DNA from: Telopea speciosissima
Taxonomy: Eukaryota > Streptophyta > Magnoliopsida > Proteales > Proteaceae
Direction of reading: 5' to 3'
Length of the DNA stretch: 64,000 nt
Assembly (NCBI RefSeq): GCF_018873765.1
Contig: NC_057919.1
Coordinates: forward strand, 24,840,698-24,904,697
Position 1 is the stretch's first letter. Each line of letters begins with the position of its first letter. The notes beneath the pieces were generated by a model. That model had not been told where the DNA came from, ran no database searches, and worked only from the letters and a program-made list of their open reading frames with translations. Position numbers and translations under genes: made by a program. This document shows, piece after piece, positions 37,773 to 47,975 of the stretch.

Positions 37773-38180
37773 ATCTGGGATGCTGGAGGGATAATGTGCG
37801 AGGATTGGGGTGGGATACATATGTTTAGGGGTGGGACACAAAGATGTGGGGGGGCAGCGGGGTCCACCAGAGAGACATTAGGTGTTGGGATATGGTTAAC
37901 AAGGTTGTGAACGTGGGGAGTTGATGAGGGTTGAGTGGATAACTGAAGGGGATTAGAACGTGGTTGTCGTGTTTGAATGGGAGAGGTAACTGCCAAGTGG
38001 TTTGATGGGATCACAATTGCTCGAGGGTAAGCTGGCGACGGTTGAGGGTTCAACGGTTGTTGGCGGTGCTGGTTCTGTGATGGAGGAGGTGGAGCAGCCT
38101 GAGTGCTTGCCTTTGGGAAGATGATCGTAGCAGTTTCAATGAGCCGAGGATCTGGAGAAGAGCAACGGAGGTGGGGTTGA
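37773..38180 (-). pseudogene. Captured proline-rich coding-like segment (unidentified)
   Basis: The minus strand has a continuous open frame from within the right inverted repeat (about SPDPRLIETATIIFPKAST near 38160) through NPQPSPAYPRAIVIPSNHLA near 38050 to PPASQITDC near 37763, about 135 codons. The first part also occurs in the left inverted repeat (about 31227-31326). Composition (Pro, Ser, Gln, His) resembles a disordered plant protein rather than random repeat DNA. I do not recognise the family. The copia insertion cuts its downstream end. Confidence 0.45.
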
Positions 38181-38536
38181 AAGTGCTTGCATATAAAAGC
38201 TTCTAGATTAGGACCTCAAGTGGAGAAAACAAGGTTTGGGGTTGCAGAGGAGGAAGAAGAAGAAGGAGAAGAAGGAGGAGGAGGAGAAGGGACGGTGATG
38301 GGGTGGTTTTTTTTTTTTACAATTACCACCCTAAAAGGGCATTTTGGTCCTAGAAAATCCGTGACAACGGCACACTGTCACGATTAACCCTCTCCATTAC
38401 GAAAATGTAACGGTGGGGTCAGTTAGTTATTAGTATGCAACAGGGGAGGATAACAGTTGTTTCAAAGTTTTTGGGAGGGGCAATAGTAAATATAAAAGAT
38501 TTTGGGATGGTAATTGTAAAAAACCCCTTATTAATT

Positions 38537-38980
38537 TATGGAATGATGCTTGGATTCCTCATTGGCCTTATGCTTACTTAGCCTCAGTAATGACTTAGAT
38601 TCCTGCTTTTGAATGTGTTTCTAATTTGATGATTGATAGGGATTTGATTTTCAATCTTACTATTTCTTTTCCATGGACTGCTAGGAATTATTGTGTTGCA
38701 AATTGTTGTCAGCCTAATCCTGTGTAGATTATCAAAAATATTAATCGATGAGTAACTAACCTCAATTTGTTTCCTGCTCATCATAATTTTCCTTAGGTTT
38801 CTAAACTTGTTATGTCTCTATCTAGTAAGGATTTCCTTAGATATAATCGACAGGGGACTTTCTTATTGATTTGTGATGGGAGCTTCAATCGTGACTCTTG
38901 TCAAGCTGGATGGATAGTTGCCATTATCTCTCAAAATCAATTTGTATCCGTTTCAATGGATTATATGGAACTATTTTATC
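38537..38980 (+). pseudogene. L1-type LINE remnant, right part
   Basis: A continuation of the LINE split by the Pack-MULE: LWNDAWIPHWPYAY at the junction, then an RNase H-like piece (LLICDGSFNRDSCQAGWIVA near 38860-38925) with several stops. It abuts the left edge of Aurora duplication copy B. Confidence 0.75.
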
Positions 38981-39072
38981 AATTTTTCTTTGTAACATCA
39001 AAAGATATCTTTGTACTTGTTGGTACAAGTTTTATTTACTAAGCTATACTCCCCCCCCCCTTGAGTTTCACT

Positions 39073-39286
39073 GGCTCTGTTTGTTTCGATGTAAAATTTA
39101 CCTAAAAATTTTTCCCTGACAAATTTTACATGTTGAAAAGTTTTATGATGTTTGTTTCTATCAAAAAACAAACATTGCAACACTTTCCAACATTTAAAAT
39201 TTTAAATTTTACATCTAGTTTTTTTTAAGTGAAAATTTTCAAGAAAAAATTTCCAAGTAAAATTTTACACCAAAACAAACAGAGCC
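39073..39286. mobile_element. MITE with GGCTCTGTTTGTTT termini
   Basis: A 214-bp element whose ends are inverted repeats (GGCTCTGTTTGTTTCGATGT at left, complement at right) that extend through most of its AT-rich length. The orthologous position in copy A (near 24237) is empty, which fixes the boundaries to within a few bases. A clear target duplication is not visible. The terminal sequence resembles Harbinger/Tourist-like MITEs. Confidence 0.82.
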
Positions 39287-39596
39287 TTTATGTAGTACTA
39301 GATGCAAATATGCAATAATACCACCATTTTAGGGCAAACTTTGGTTGCCCCCACCTTGATCTTCTTATTGGGCACCGGGCATGGAAAGGTGACGAGAAAT
39401 TTGGGATTCTCGATCGGTTGATTTGGACTAATTTGGGTCTAATATATGCAAGTGGGGGGGTTGTAATTTGTATACTGATTCCATAATCTTTCATTAATTG
39501 CCCCATTTTCTACCTTTTATCGATGAAACCCTACTTTGTTCATTCATGTGTGTTGTGCCTCATGTTATATCGGCTCAATGCCTCGCCCTTGTATTT

Positions 39597-40107
39597 GTTA
39601 AGAAACAATGCCTAGAATGGCGATTTGCAGAAGAAAACGAGAAACAGAGAAAACACACAACACCAGTGATTTACGTGGTTCACCCCCAAGATGGAAAGCT
39701 ACGTCCACGGCCGAGCAATAGAACAGATTTCACTATCTTTTGGAAATGTTACAAAACCTCTCATACAGCCCTGTCAGAGATAAGAACATTATATAGAGAA
39801 GCCCTAACCTGAAGAAGTACAAGAATATCCCTGGACCCAGAAATTACCAAACCGGACAGGGTCGGACCAAAACATAACGTATTTATCCTAAAATATACTG
39901 TTTCGAAGATCTCGACGAGCCTAACACAACTCCCAGCCTTTGGCAGAGATGTACGCCATTTTTTGGCAATTCGAGATCATTTCGAGGCCGAAATGGCTCT
40001 CCGAAGATCCCAATGGCACATTTGGAACGAATAGCAGGCTTCACCAGTAATAGTATTGGGATGTTTTCCCCCCCAAACAAAATCCTATTGGGCTAAATTG
40101 AGAAAAG
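39597..40107 (-). mobile_element. LTR fragment or solo LTR
   Basis: The plus strand starts TGTTAAGAAACAATGCC; on the minus strand this is an LTR 3' end (TTTCTTAACA). On the same strand are CTATATAATG (TATA-like, near 39790), GGCCGTGGACGTAGCTT and GGGTGAACCACGTAAATC, motifs common in copia LTRs of plants. The block is absent from copy A, where GCTTGCAAATGGG continues directly. The other end is not clean and no target duplication was found. Confidence 0.6.
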
Positions 40108-40884
40108 GGCTTGCAAATGGGTTCTTAAGCTAAAGAATACTTCTTCAAACTAAAATTAAAATGGTTGAGGATGAAACACAACCTATTACACATTTTACAG
40201 TAAATTACAGGATCAGACAAGAAGGAAAGAAAAGAATTTTTTACTACGCAGGCATGGGTCTACTGGGTTGTTCAACCTATCTCAGGTTAATATGGAGACA
40301 GTGCTACAACCTACAGATCTAATCAACACCTTGTAATTTTAAACATCCATCCTAAAATTATTCAAAAGACTTCAGATCTATTGATCTTTTTGTTGTACAC
40401 ACAGTGCATTGGTGCATATGTGTTGTTGTCATATTTGTCAACACATTGCATGTGTGTTGGTACATTGTTGTCAACACAATGTATCTTGGTGGAGTATAGT
40501 TAACAGAGGAGCAATGATAGATGGTAGAGCGTGTACAGGCATGTACAACAGTGGACTAGTGTTTTAGCATGACACCTTCAGTGATGTGATAAGGATCACA
40601 ATGTGTAGACATTAAAAATTACTACCCTCCCGCAGCGATGACACAACTGGATATGGACAAACACCAACACTTCACTTGCAGTTGGACTTACCTAAAATCC
40701 CCCAATAGCCAAAAATGACCCAAAAACAAAAAAACAAAAATGTTGTTTTAGGGAATTGGAGCATAGGGATTTCTACGGCACCGCTAAGGGCTAAGACCCT
40801 CTATGTAGAGGGCCCCTTCCCCATTCAAGAGGAGTCCCCCATACATTGGGAATCGCATCCCTCAGGCCCTTGTTCTTCCTTTAA

Positions 40885-40890
40885 AGTGTG

Positions 40891-40921
<31 letters not shown>

Positions 40922-40922
40922 A
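40885..40922. repeat. (GT)n microsatellite
   Basis: Alternating G/T run interrupted once by TTT. Confidence 0.95.
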
Positions 40923-43900
40923 TGCCCATTAGTGACCCACCCCACTGTTTTTCACTCCCCCGCTTCAATATTTGAACCCCTGGTACCCTGTCTGTAACCC
41001 GAGTGGCCCGAATCCATGTTATATCCCATTTTTCTACCTTTTTCCATTATACCCATTTTGATACTCCTTGTTAGGTCAATGAGTTACTTTATCCGAGAAA
41101 TGAGCAATAAGCTCGTAAAATCCCCGAAGATGTCGTCACTCTATCCAAGATTCAAGTAGTAAAAGTCTTTATTACAATCGTTACTCTGTCTAAGACCCAA
41201 ATAATAAAAGTCCCCATTATAATTGTTACTCTGTACGATAAGAGTAAGAAAAACCGATTGTCCGTCTCCACCTAAGCCGCGGGACATTCCACATTTCTCA
41301 TTCATCATTTCTTTACCTTGTTGATATTGTTGGCAAATATAAAATTTCTACTTTTTTCTTTACTTTTGGCACAATTTAGACCATTAAAGTAATTCGTTTT
41401 AGTGTTCATAGCAATTTCTAACTCATAAAAATAGCATGTTTACTTTTTTGTCTTATATTCAATTTACTATAAGTTAGCCTTGCATGTTAGAATATGACAT
41501 ATCATTATGGGAGAACGTTCGAAATCAATAATCTAGTAGAAAGACCAGTTTAACCAGACAAGATGAGGTGCTAACACCTTCCCACTCTCGTAACCTTACC
41601 ACTTACCTAGACTCTTTGACCAGACCATATGAAATTATGTAGTCTTTCTACTCATCTTGGATTGGGCTACCCCCTGTTGGGTCCTAGGCCCGAATCCTAG
41701 GTAGCTACTCCTTTTATTCTAATGTATATGTGGCATGATCCCAAACCCTCATTTTGGTATATGTATGGTATGATCCTAAACCCCCTATCACAAAAAGGGA
41801 CCCAAAATCTCACGGACGCTCTCACAAGGTGGATTGAATCCCGCTCCGGAGGTCCCGATACCCATACAATGTTATATGGAGTGTACAGTGGTAGTCCAAG
41901 GCAGTTACAATGATCAGAATAGTACATATAGCATTATGGATGAGTTGGCAGACTTCTGATAGTGCAAGTATTGACTAGATAGTGTTCCCAACCTCCCCAA
42001 TAGTTATCACAGTGTTCATAGTGGCAGTGACAACATCACATGGGTTTGACAGTGTACACAGAGGTCCCAAAGTGATTAGGAATCATCCAGGGGCAATTTT
42101 ATCATTTCCAAGCATACACAACATTAGAAGGGTATTTATATAATTTTATAGAGTATTGATGGCCTAGACAGGTGACAATCAACATCCAAGGATATTTTGG
42201 TGACTATGTCGGTTACAAAGGTCAATGGAGTGTTGATACAACTCACAAAGGTATTTTAGGCATTTGTCAGTGATGTGGAATGTTGGTAGTGCCAAGCCTA
42301 TGTTCCAGCATTGGGAACCTTATTCCATAGTTGGTCAGTGTTTGGAAGCCTTGGATGAAGGCTAAATGCCTCCAAAATGATGGTTTCATAGGATCTCGCA
42401 CTGGCAACAACTTCGTTGGCATTTTCAAATGGTGAAATAGCAAAAACTGGGTATAGAAATGTACATGAATATTGCAGTTTATGTATGGTCATGCTGAAAA
42501 GAAGCTAAATGGGAGAGGTTTTTGCAATTCTTGGGAGTATTATGGAACATTTGATTGATTTTGGACATATGAAGTGATGATCTCCAAGTCATGAGCATGG
42601 TGCCGCAAACCACGTTAAAAAATTCCTTATAATGAAGGAGATGTAGCACGATTTCTTTCGGGCTCATTGGTTAGTCGGGTGTACAAGTTATGGTACTTTT
42701 GGTATAAACTGGAACAGAGTTTGAACGACACAGAATAGGCCACATCATCAGATTCTTTACAAGAGGCTGAGATTGGGCTGCTCAATATGCGCTAACAAGC
42801 TTTCACGCAAGATTCTATCAGCTGCATTGTGATTGGGCACGCACAAAAGTTTCTATTCACCGTGTCACACGGAAACAAAGTTCTCTACACACTCTTCAAT
42901 GTTTCATGGAACACTGTATATGCCTAGGAAGATTCTATTTTATACACCCAGAATCCATCCGCAAAATCCCTAACGTGTCTAAAGTGATCCAATGGTTGAT
43001 ATAATCTCCCGCTCAAAACTTCCAGATCGGACAGCATAGGTTTGAGTCACCGATAGACCAAGTGGTCCTTGATGCAGTGTAACTCAACCGCACAACATGC
43101 CAATTAGAGGTTCCATTTTATTTCCATTTTATTAGATACTGTGACTTGCACATTTTGTGCACAGTGATCCGACAACCATCAAGCAATCTCACCCATTCTT
43201 TATAGACAGTACCTGATGCACCAATAGGAGCGTGAAACGCATTCTGACAACGTCAAACCCTGAAGTACAAATCATCATGCAATCCTGATCCAACGGATAT
43301 GATGAAGCGCGATTAGCGCTGACCTCTAACATGCATCGCGGGGTCTATATTTTAAGGCACGGCTAGAAATGTTGATCCAGCCATCTCTGTTGAGGGCGTT
43401 AGTGCACTGACGCTACACATGATCAAGCGCGGCTACCATGTTACGCGCACACACTAAATACACCCCCAAGATTCCCTTTTGAGCCCTCTGGTTGACCCAA
43501 CTTCAAATTGACATAACTTCATCAATACACCTCCAATTTTGGTATTCGAACTTGCAGATTACTCGTCTCTCTGAGCTTTACACTCAAGGGAAAATAAGGG
43601 GTTATAGCCTTTATATGCGCAGAATTTTAAGAAATCCCCTTCCCCTTATTATATGCATTTGAACCCATCCCCATTTGTTTTCTTGCAGATGTAAAGCTTC
43701 ATTGAAGCTGCTGATATGATGGAGGAGGCTTCATTTCCTATTCTATGAGGAGTATTGATAAAAAGAGAAGAAAACAAAAGGGGAATAAGGAAGGACGAAA
43801 AGATAAGGAGAAGGCAGAAGAAGAAGAAGAAGAAAGAGGAAGACAATGGTTGCCCACACTGCCAGGGATCACTCAGAGACTCCATACATGTACACACTTG

Positions 43901-44494
43901 AAGATTCTAGTTCTCCATCAAATTGGGAGGAGCTAAAGATTTCAGTGAGCATTTGGTGATCCCAAATTCATCTCCGGACTTAAAAAATCAGAGACATTGT
44001 GTGGTTGTGAGAATTTCTATCTCGTGGCTTTATATTTTGCATTTCTATATACATTGAATATGCTAGCAGTAGGGATACATGTTGAGAACTATGCTGGATG
44101 TGGCTTGACCGTAGGGTATTGTTATAAGCCCAATTATGTTTGTTGAGTTGTCCAGTTGCATCTAGATACAATGAGGGTAACCAGTGGGTGATGGGTACCA
44201 TTTGGGGTAACACCCTTGCCTCTATACATTCGGTGTTGAAGCAGGTTAGGTGTCCTGAGTCATAGGTGTGACTGAAACATCATTTGCCATAGGTGCAACC
44301 TCTCAGTTATATGCTGGGAAAATAGTGATGAGTAGATGCTTAGGTCAATGTAACCATTACTCTATGCACGTAGGCAATCTACTGAAGCACGCATATTTTG
44401 TGTTGTGGTTGTATGCTTGTATTGGAGTGCCTGTCTACAGGATAGATCTACACAGTAAGTATATTGTACCATAGGAATTGTATGCCTGGTTATG

Positions 44495-44770
44495 GTTGAG
44501 AGGAAAGGTGTGTCACATAACTGTGTGTATGTATATCATCAGTAAGGTACTCATAGCAGTGGTTGAGGTTGTGTGCTTCAGTGACAGTTGCACATTGATA
44601 GTGTTAGCCAGCTCCAGTCATACAATTCCTCTGGTTGAGAGGAAAGGTGTGTTACATAACTCTGTGTGTATGCATACCATCAATGATGGCCTCTAATAGC
44701 GGTTGAGGTTGTGTGCTTCAGTGACAATTACACAGTGATAGTGTTAGCCAACTCTAGTCAATAGTGGTTG
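44495..44770. repeat. Tandem repeat, ~140 bp unit
   Basis: GGTTGAGAGGAAAGGTGTGT begins units near 44495 and 44634. Each continues through GTGGTTGAGGTTGTGTGCTT-like sequence and AGTGTTAGCCA. It lies near the right end of the 4.58-kb insertion. Confidence 0.85.
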
Positions 44771-44996
44771 AGATTGTGTGTGTGTGTGTGTGTATCTGAG
44801 TCAGAGTGTTACCAGATTGTATGTTTGAGTGCCTGAGTATTTGAGAGGACTGTATCTATGTTAGTAGGAGTTTAGAGGATCTCAACAAGTGAACTGGGAG
44901 TGAAACTATTGAGGGAAATATTTTTAGAGCCCACTGATTCACTCCTATTAGCCATCACTATTCAACACTTTTTTAGATGGATGCCTTGAATTTGAG

Positions 44997-45388
44997 CATA
45001 CCTAGTGAATCCTGACATCCCTAATCACGCTTATATTGGATCCAGATGAGCCTTAAGAAATTTTGCAAACAACAATTTTACCATTTAAGTAGACAGAATT
45101 GCCATAAAAAAGAATAGCAAAATACCTTATATTGTTAACTATAGTAACAACCACTTTGCTTAAATTAAAATTGCAACATAAGGTCACAAATTTTATCAAC
45201 CATTGAGACTTCAAAAAGGTAGGAGGGTAACAACCCTCTACCAGCACTTTTTTTTTAGCACACCTAGTGAATCCTGATTTCCTGATCATGCTTACATTGG
45301 ATCCAGATGAGCCTCAAAAAATTTTGCGAACAACAATTTTACCATTTAAGTAGATAGAATTGTCATAAAAAAGAATAGCAAAATACCT
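44997..45388. repeat. Local duplication inside copy B
   Basis: A segment starting ACCTAGTGAATCCTGA and running through AAGAATAGCAAAATACCTT occurs at about 44997-45125 and again at 45262-45388. Copy A has it once (about 24878-24991). Confidence 0.88.
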
Positions 45389-47370
45389 TGCTGCAAAAGA
45401 GTGATAATAAAACAAAACAAAAGAATCACACTTGAAAGCAGCAGCTCTAGTCAGCAATTTTTCGGGATTTTTTAAATATATTTTTTAAGTTTTTCATTAG
45501 CAGAAACAGTTCCATGCAAGGCACTTGAGATTAGAGAAGCTAACAAATCATTCCCATGTTATAAACATCTTAAACATTTACAATTCATAAGGAGACAAAG
45601 GTCGGCTCCTAGGAATCAAGCCTTTCTGATCTTATTTGAGGCATTCACACAGGTGAAGATCTTAGAACTTGAGATCTTCCATAATACAATGTGTTTTATG
45701 AAAAATCTGGTTTTCAAGCCTATTTTCAATGGCAATATCTCTGAACTGCCTCTGGTTGCTGCTTGGGTGAGAAAACTATGAGATTAGGTGTAACTTTATC
45801 TTCCTATCCTTCACTTGATAAAAGTACAGTAATCAAAGACTCAAAAGAGAAATCCAATGACAGTAAATAAAGAACCTACTGAATCATACATGAGAGTCTT
45901 GATGGACTCGAACCATCATCTCCTGGGAACAAACCCAGGTGCTCTTCCTTTTGGAGCTAAAGAACCACATATATGCATAATCCATGTTAGTTAAGGGGCA
46001 AGTCTCAACCCTTAAGCGTGCAATTGTCACGCGGTGTGGAGAAAACGAGGGAATGAGGAATTAGGGATGTAGGAAGAAGAGACTGGCAAAGAGGGCGATG
46101 GTTTTGGAGATTGCAACTTTTTGAGGGACTTTTAGCTCGTTGGAAAAAAGAGAGAAAGAGGTTGGTTCATCGTCGGAGACGAGAGATTTGGGTATTGATT
46201 TTGGGTGGGGAAGATGGGTAGTGCAAAATTACATTTAAACCCTTTATTAAAAAATTAATCTAATATTCTTGGGTTTCCTGGATTTTCCAACAATGAATGT
46301 GATTTTACACAAGTATCCTTACAAATTTATTTCCAACTGCGTCCTAACCTGTAGTTTGAAGAGGGTAGTAGGTGTCTTGTTATGTTTGGATAAGTAACAG
46401 ACCCTTGTTACGTTAATAATTCCCCTTATTTTAACCTTTAAAAGTACTAAAATTTTGTAAATATTGGTAATAATACATGTTCTAGAAAACAAATTTTATC
46501 AAGCACCTGTGATGTTCCATTGTTTCAATTGTCTTCTGGAAACGTTTTCAGAACAGGTTTACCAAGCGGGTCAAAAACAGTTTCTCAGCACAGAAACAGA
46601 AAAAACTGTTCTGATGTTTCTAAGCACAGTTTCAGCACAGAAACAGCAGTAAGGTTATCAAGCAGGCACTAAGATTTTAAGAAAGCAGGTTAAAGTTGGA
46701 CTTCTGAAATCAATGGCTGGAACAGAATGATTTAGAACAGAAATAACAATAACTATTCAGTAATAGAACCCGAACAGTATTCTGAACTCAGATTTAAGAT
46801 ACCAGATCAGTAAACAGAGTTTTTAAAGAAGCTGACTTCAAGTAGGAAAGCTGAAATTCGACCAGAAGAGGGTTTTAAACAGAACTTAAAATCAGAATTC
46901 AGAAGAAAGAAACATATGTTACGGACTAGAAACTAGGTTAATAGAATTGAAAAATGAAAAGAATATCAAAACTAGTATCCGCAGGATAGAAAAGAAGAAA
47001 ATTGATTTGATGGAAGAAAAGGAAGATATACTTAGGAATCCCGCCAGTACCTCAACCTGGAATCCTACAGGGTTCGAACGAAAAGAAGAAGAGATTTTGG
47101 GTTCATTTGGTCTATTAGGAGGTATTATTGCCTTATTGGTATATCACAAGGGGCATTATTGGTATATCAGAATAATAAGGGCATTTTGGGGTTTAAATGA
47201 AAATATTTTGGGTGATGTCATCACTTAACAGCTATTTTTGACAGAATGAGTATTTTTGATAGAATCTTCTGAGTTACGAGGAGGGGAGAGTTATTACCCA
47301 ATACCCAGGGGAGGGGTTTGTCATTCGGGGATCATCGAGGGGAGGGGGGAGTAATTTACCCTAAATATAT
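45389..47370. other. Unmatched ~2 kb insertion in copy B, no gene seen
   Basis: No counterpart exists in copy A. The right edge (AGGGTAAATTACTCCCCCCT on the minus strand) resembles a Mutator-like terminus, with clause-like CCCC blocks as in the other TIR elements here, but I did not find its inverted partner. It contains a tRNA-like sequence at 45893-45966 and AG-rich frames (46947-47228, +) without domains. Confidence 0.45.
45893..45966 (-). tRNA. tRNA-like sequence, probably a pseudogene
   Basis: A 74-nt minus-strand sequence folds as a cloverleaf. The D arm is GCTC..GAGC, the T arm is perfect (GATGG-TTCGAGT-CCATC) and the anticodon stem is CCTGG/CCAGG. The acceptor stem GGTTCTT/AAGACTC has one mismatch and one G-U. 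The anticodon loop has 8 nt (GTTTGTTC) instead of 7, so the anticodon is uncertain and the gene is likely non-functional. It lies in the copy B insertion, not in copy A. It could also be an organelle-derived or SINE-derived fragment. Confidence 0.4.
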
Positions 47371-47614
47371 TTTTGAAATTAAGTACAACGGTAACATTTG
47401 ACCACTTTAGTTATTGTTTATGCCTTTAAAATAACATTAAAAATAGGAGCAATTCTATGAGGACCACCAGAGATTGACTTCTTTTCCACTTTAGTTATTG
47501 TTTATGCCCTTTAAAATAGCATTCAAAATAGGAAAAATTCTATGAGGGGACCATCCGAGATGGGAATAAATACCTGAGATGTTACCATCAGAGATGGGAA
47601 TAAAAAATAAGAAT

Positions 47615-47617
<3 letters not shown>

Positions 47618-47663
<46 letters not shown>
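47618..47663. repeat. (CT)n microsatellite
   Basis: An uninterrupted CT run in the 3' flank of Aurora copy B. Copy A carries the Au SINE in the nearby position. Confidence 0.95.
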
Positions 47664-47665
<2 letters not shown>

Positions 47666-47975
47666 TTGAGAGTTGGCCTGTGCATTGTAATACATTCTTA
47701 TGTGAATTGAAATTGCATTTTATGATGTCATTGAACAAATATATAAGTTACATGTAACATTGACTGGACATAAACATCTTGATTACCATGGTATTATTTA
47801 TGTCTGAATGTGACTGCAGACAGCAGCATGCATCCAAATTTACACATTGTCTCTGAGCGAATTTCCACATTTAATTGCATCAGTAACCATATTGCTGATA
47901 CCATCAATCGAGGAACATCCCTGGCCCTGCCAGCTTCAAGGTTTCACAAAAGAGAAAAAGTCTCCTATCTGCAAT

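Larger units (their letters stand above)
30855..38526. mobile_element. Pack-MULE: Mutator-like element with captured genes, later split by a copia element
   Basis: The ends are long inverted repeats (30855-31326 and 38065-38526), starting GGGTTTTTTACAATTA and alignable over about 460 bp. The flanking target duplication is CTTATTAATT (30845-30854 and 38527-38536), 9-10 bp as expected for Mutator-like elements. Without the copia insertion the element would be about 2.7 kb. It carries no transposase but contains an SFT2-like gene fragment with its intron and a second proline-rich coding-like segment that reaches into the inverted repeats. This is the Pack-MULE pattern of DNA-level gene capture. 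The target site lies inside a LINE. Confidence 0.92.
40391..44967. mobile_element. 4.58-kb insertion with LTR-type ends, no coding capacity
   Basis: It interrupts copy B where copy A is continuous (24835-24845). It starts TGTTGTACACACAG and ends CACTATTCAACA. It is flanked by a perfect 5 bp direct repeat CTTTT (40386-40390 and 44968-44972), as for LTR retrotransposon integration. No repeated pair of LTRs, primer site or polyprotein was found inside. It could be one very long solo LTR or a large non-autonomous element. The interior includes a (GT)n tract at 40885-40922, a GC-rich part at 43290-43450 and tandem units at 44495-44770. Confidence 0.7.

Noticed and set aside
40391-44967. Helitron or CACTA transposon
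   Set aside because: No CTRR end with hairpin, no CACTA inverted termini; 5 bp CTTTT repeats fit LTR-type insertion better.
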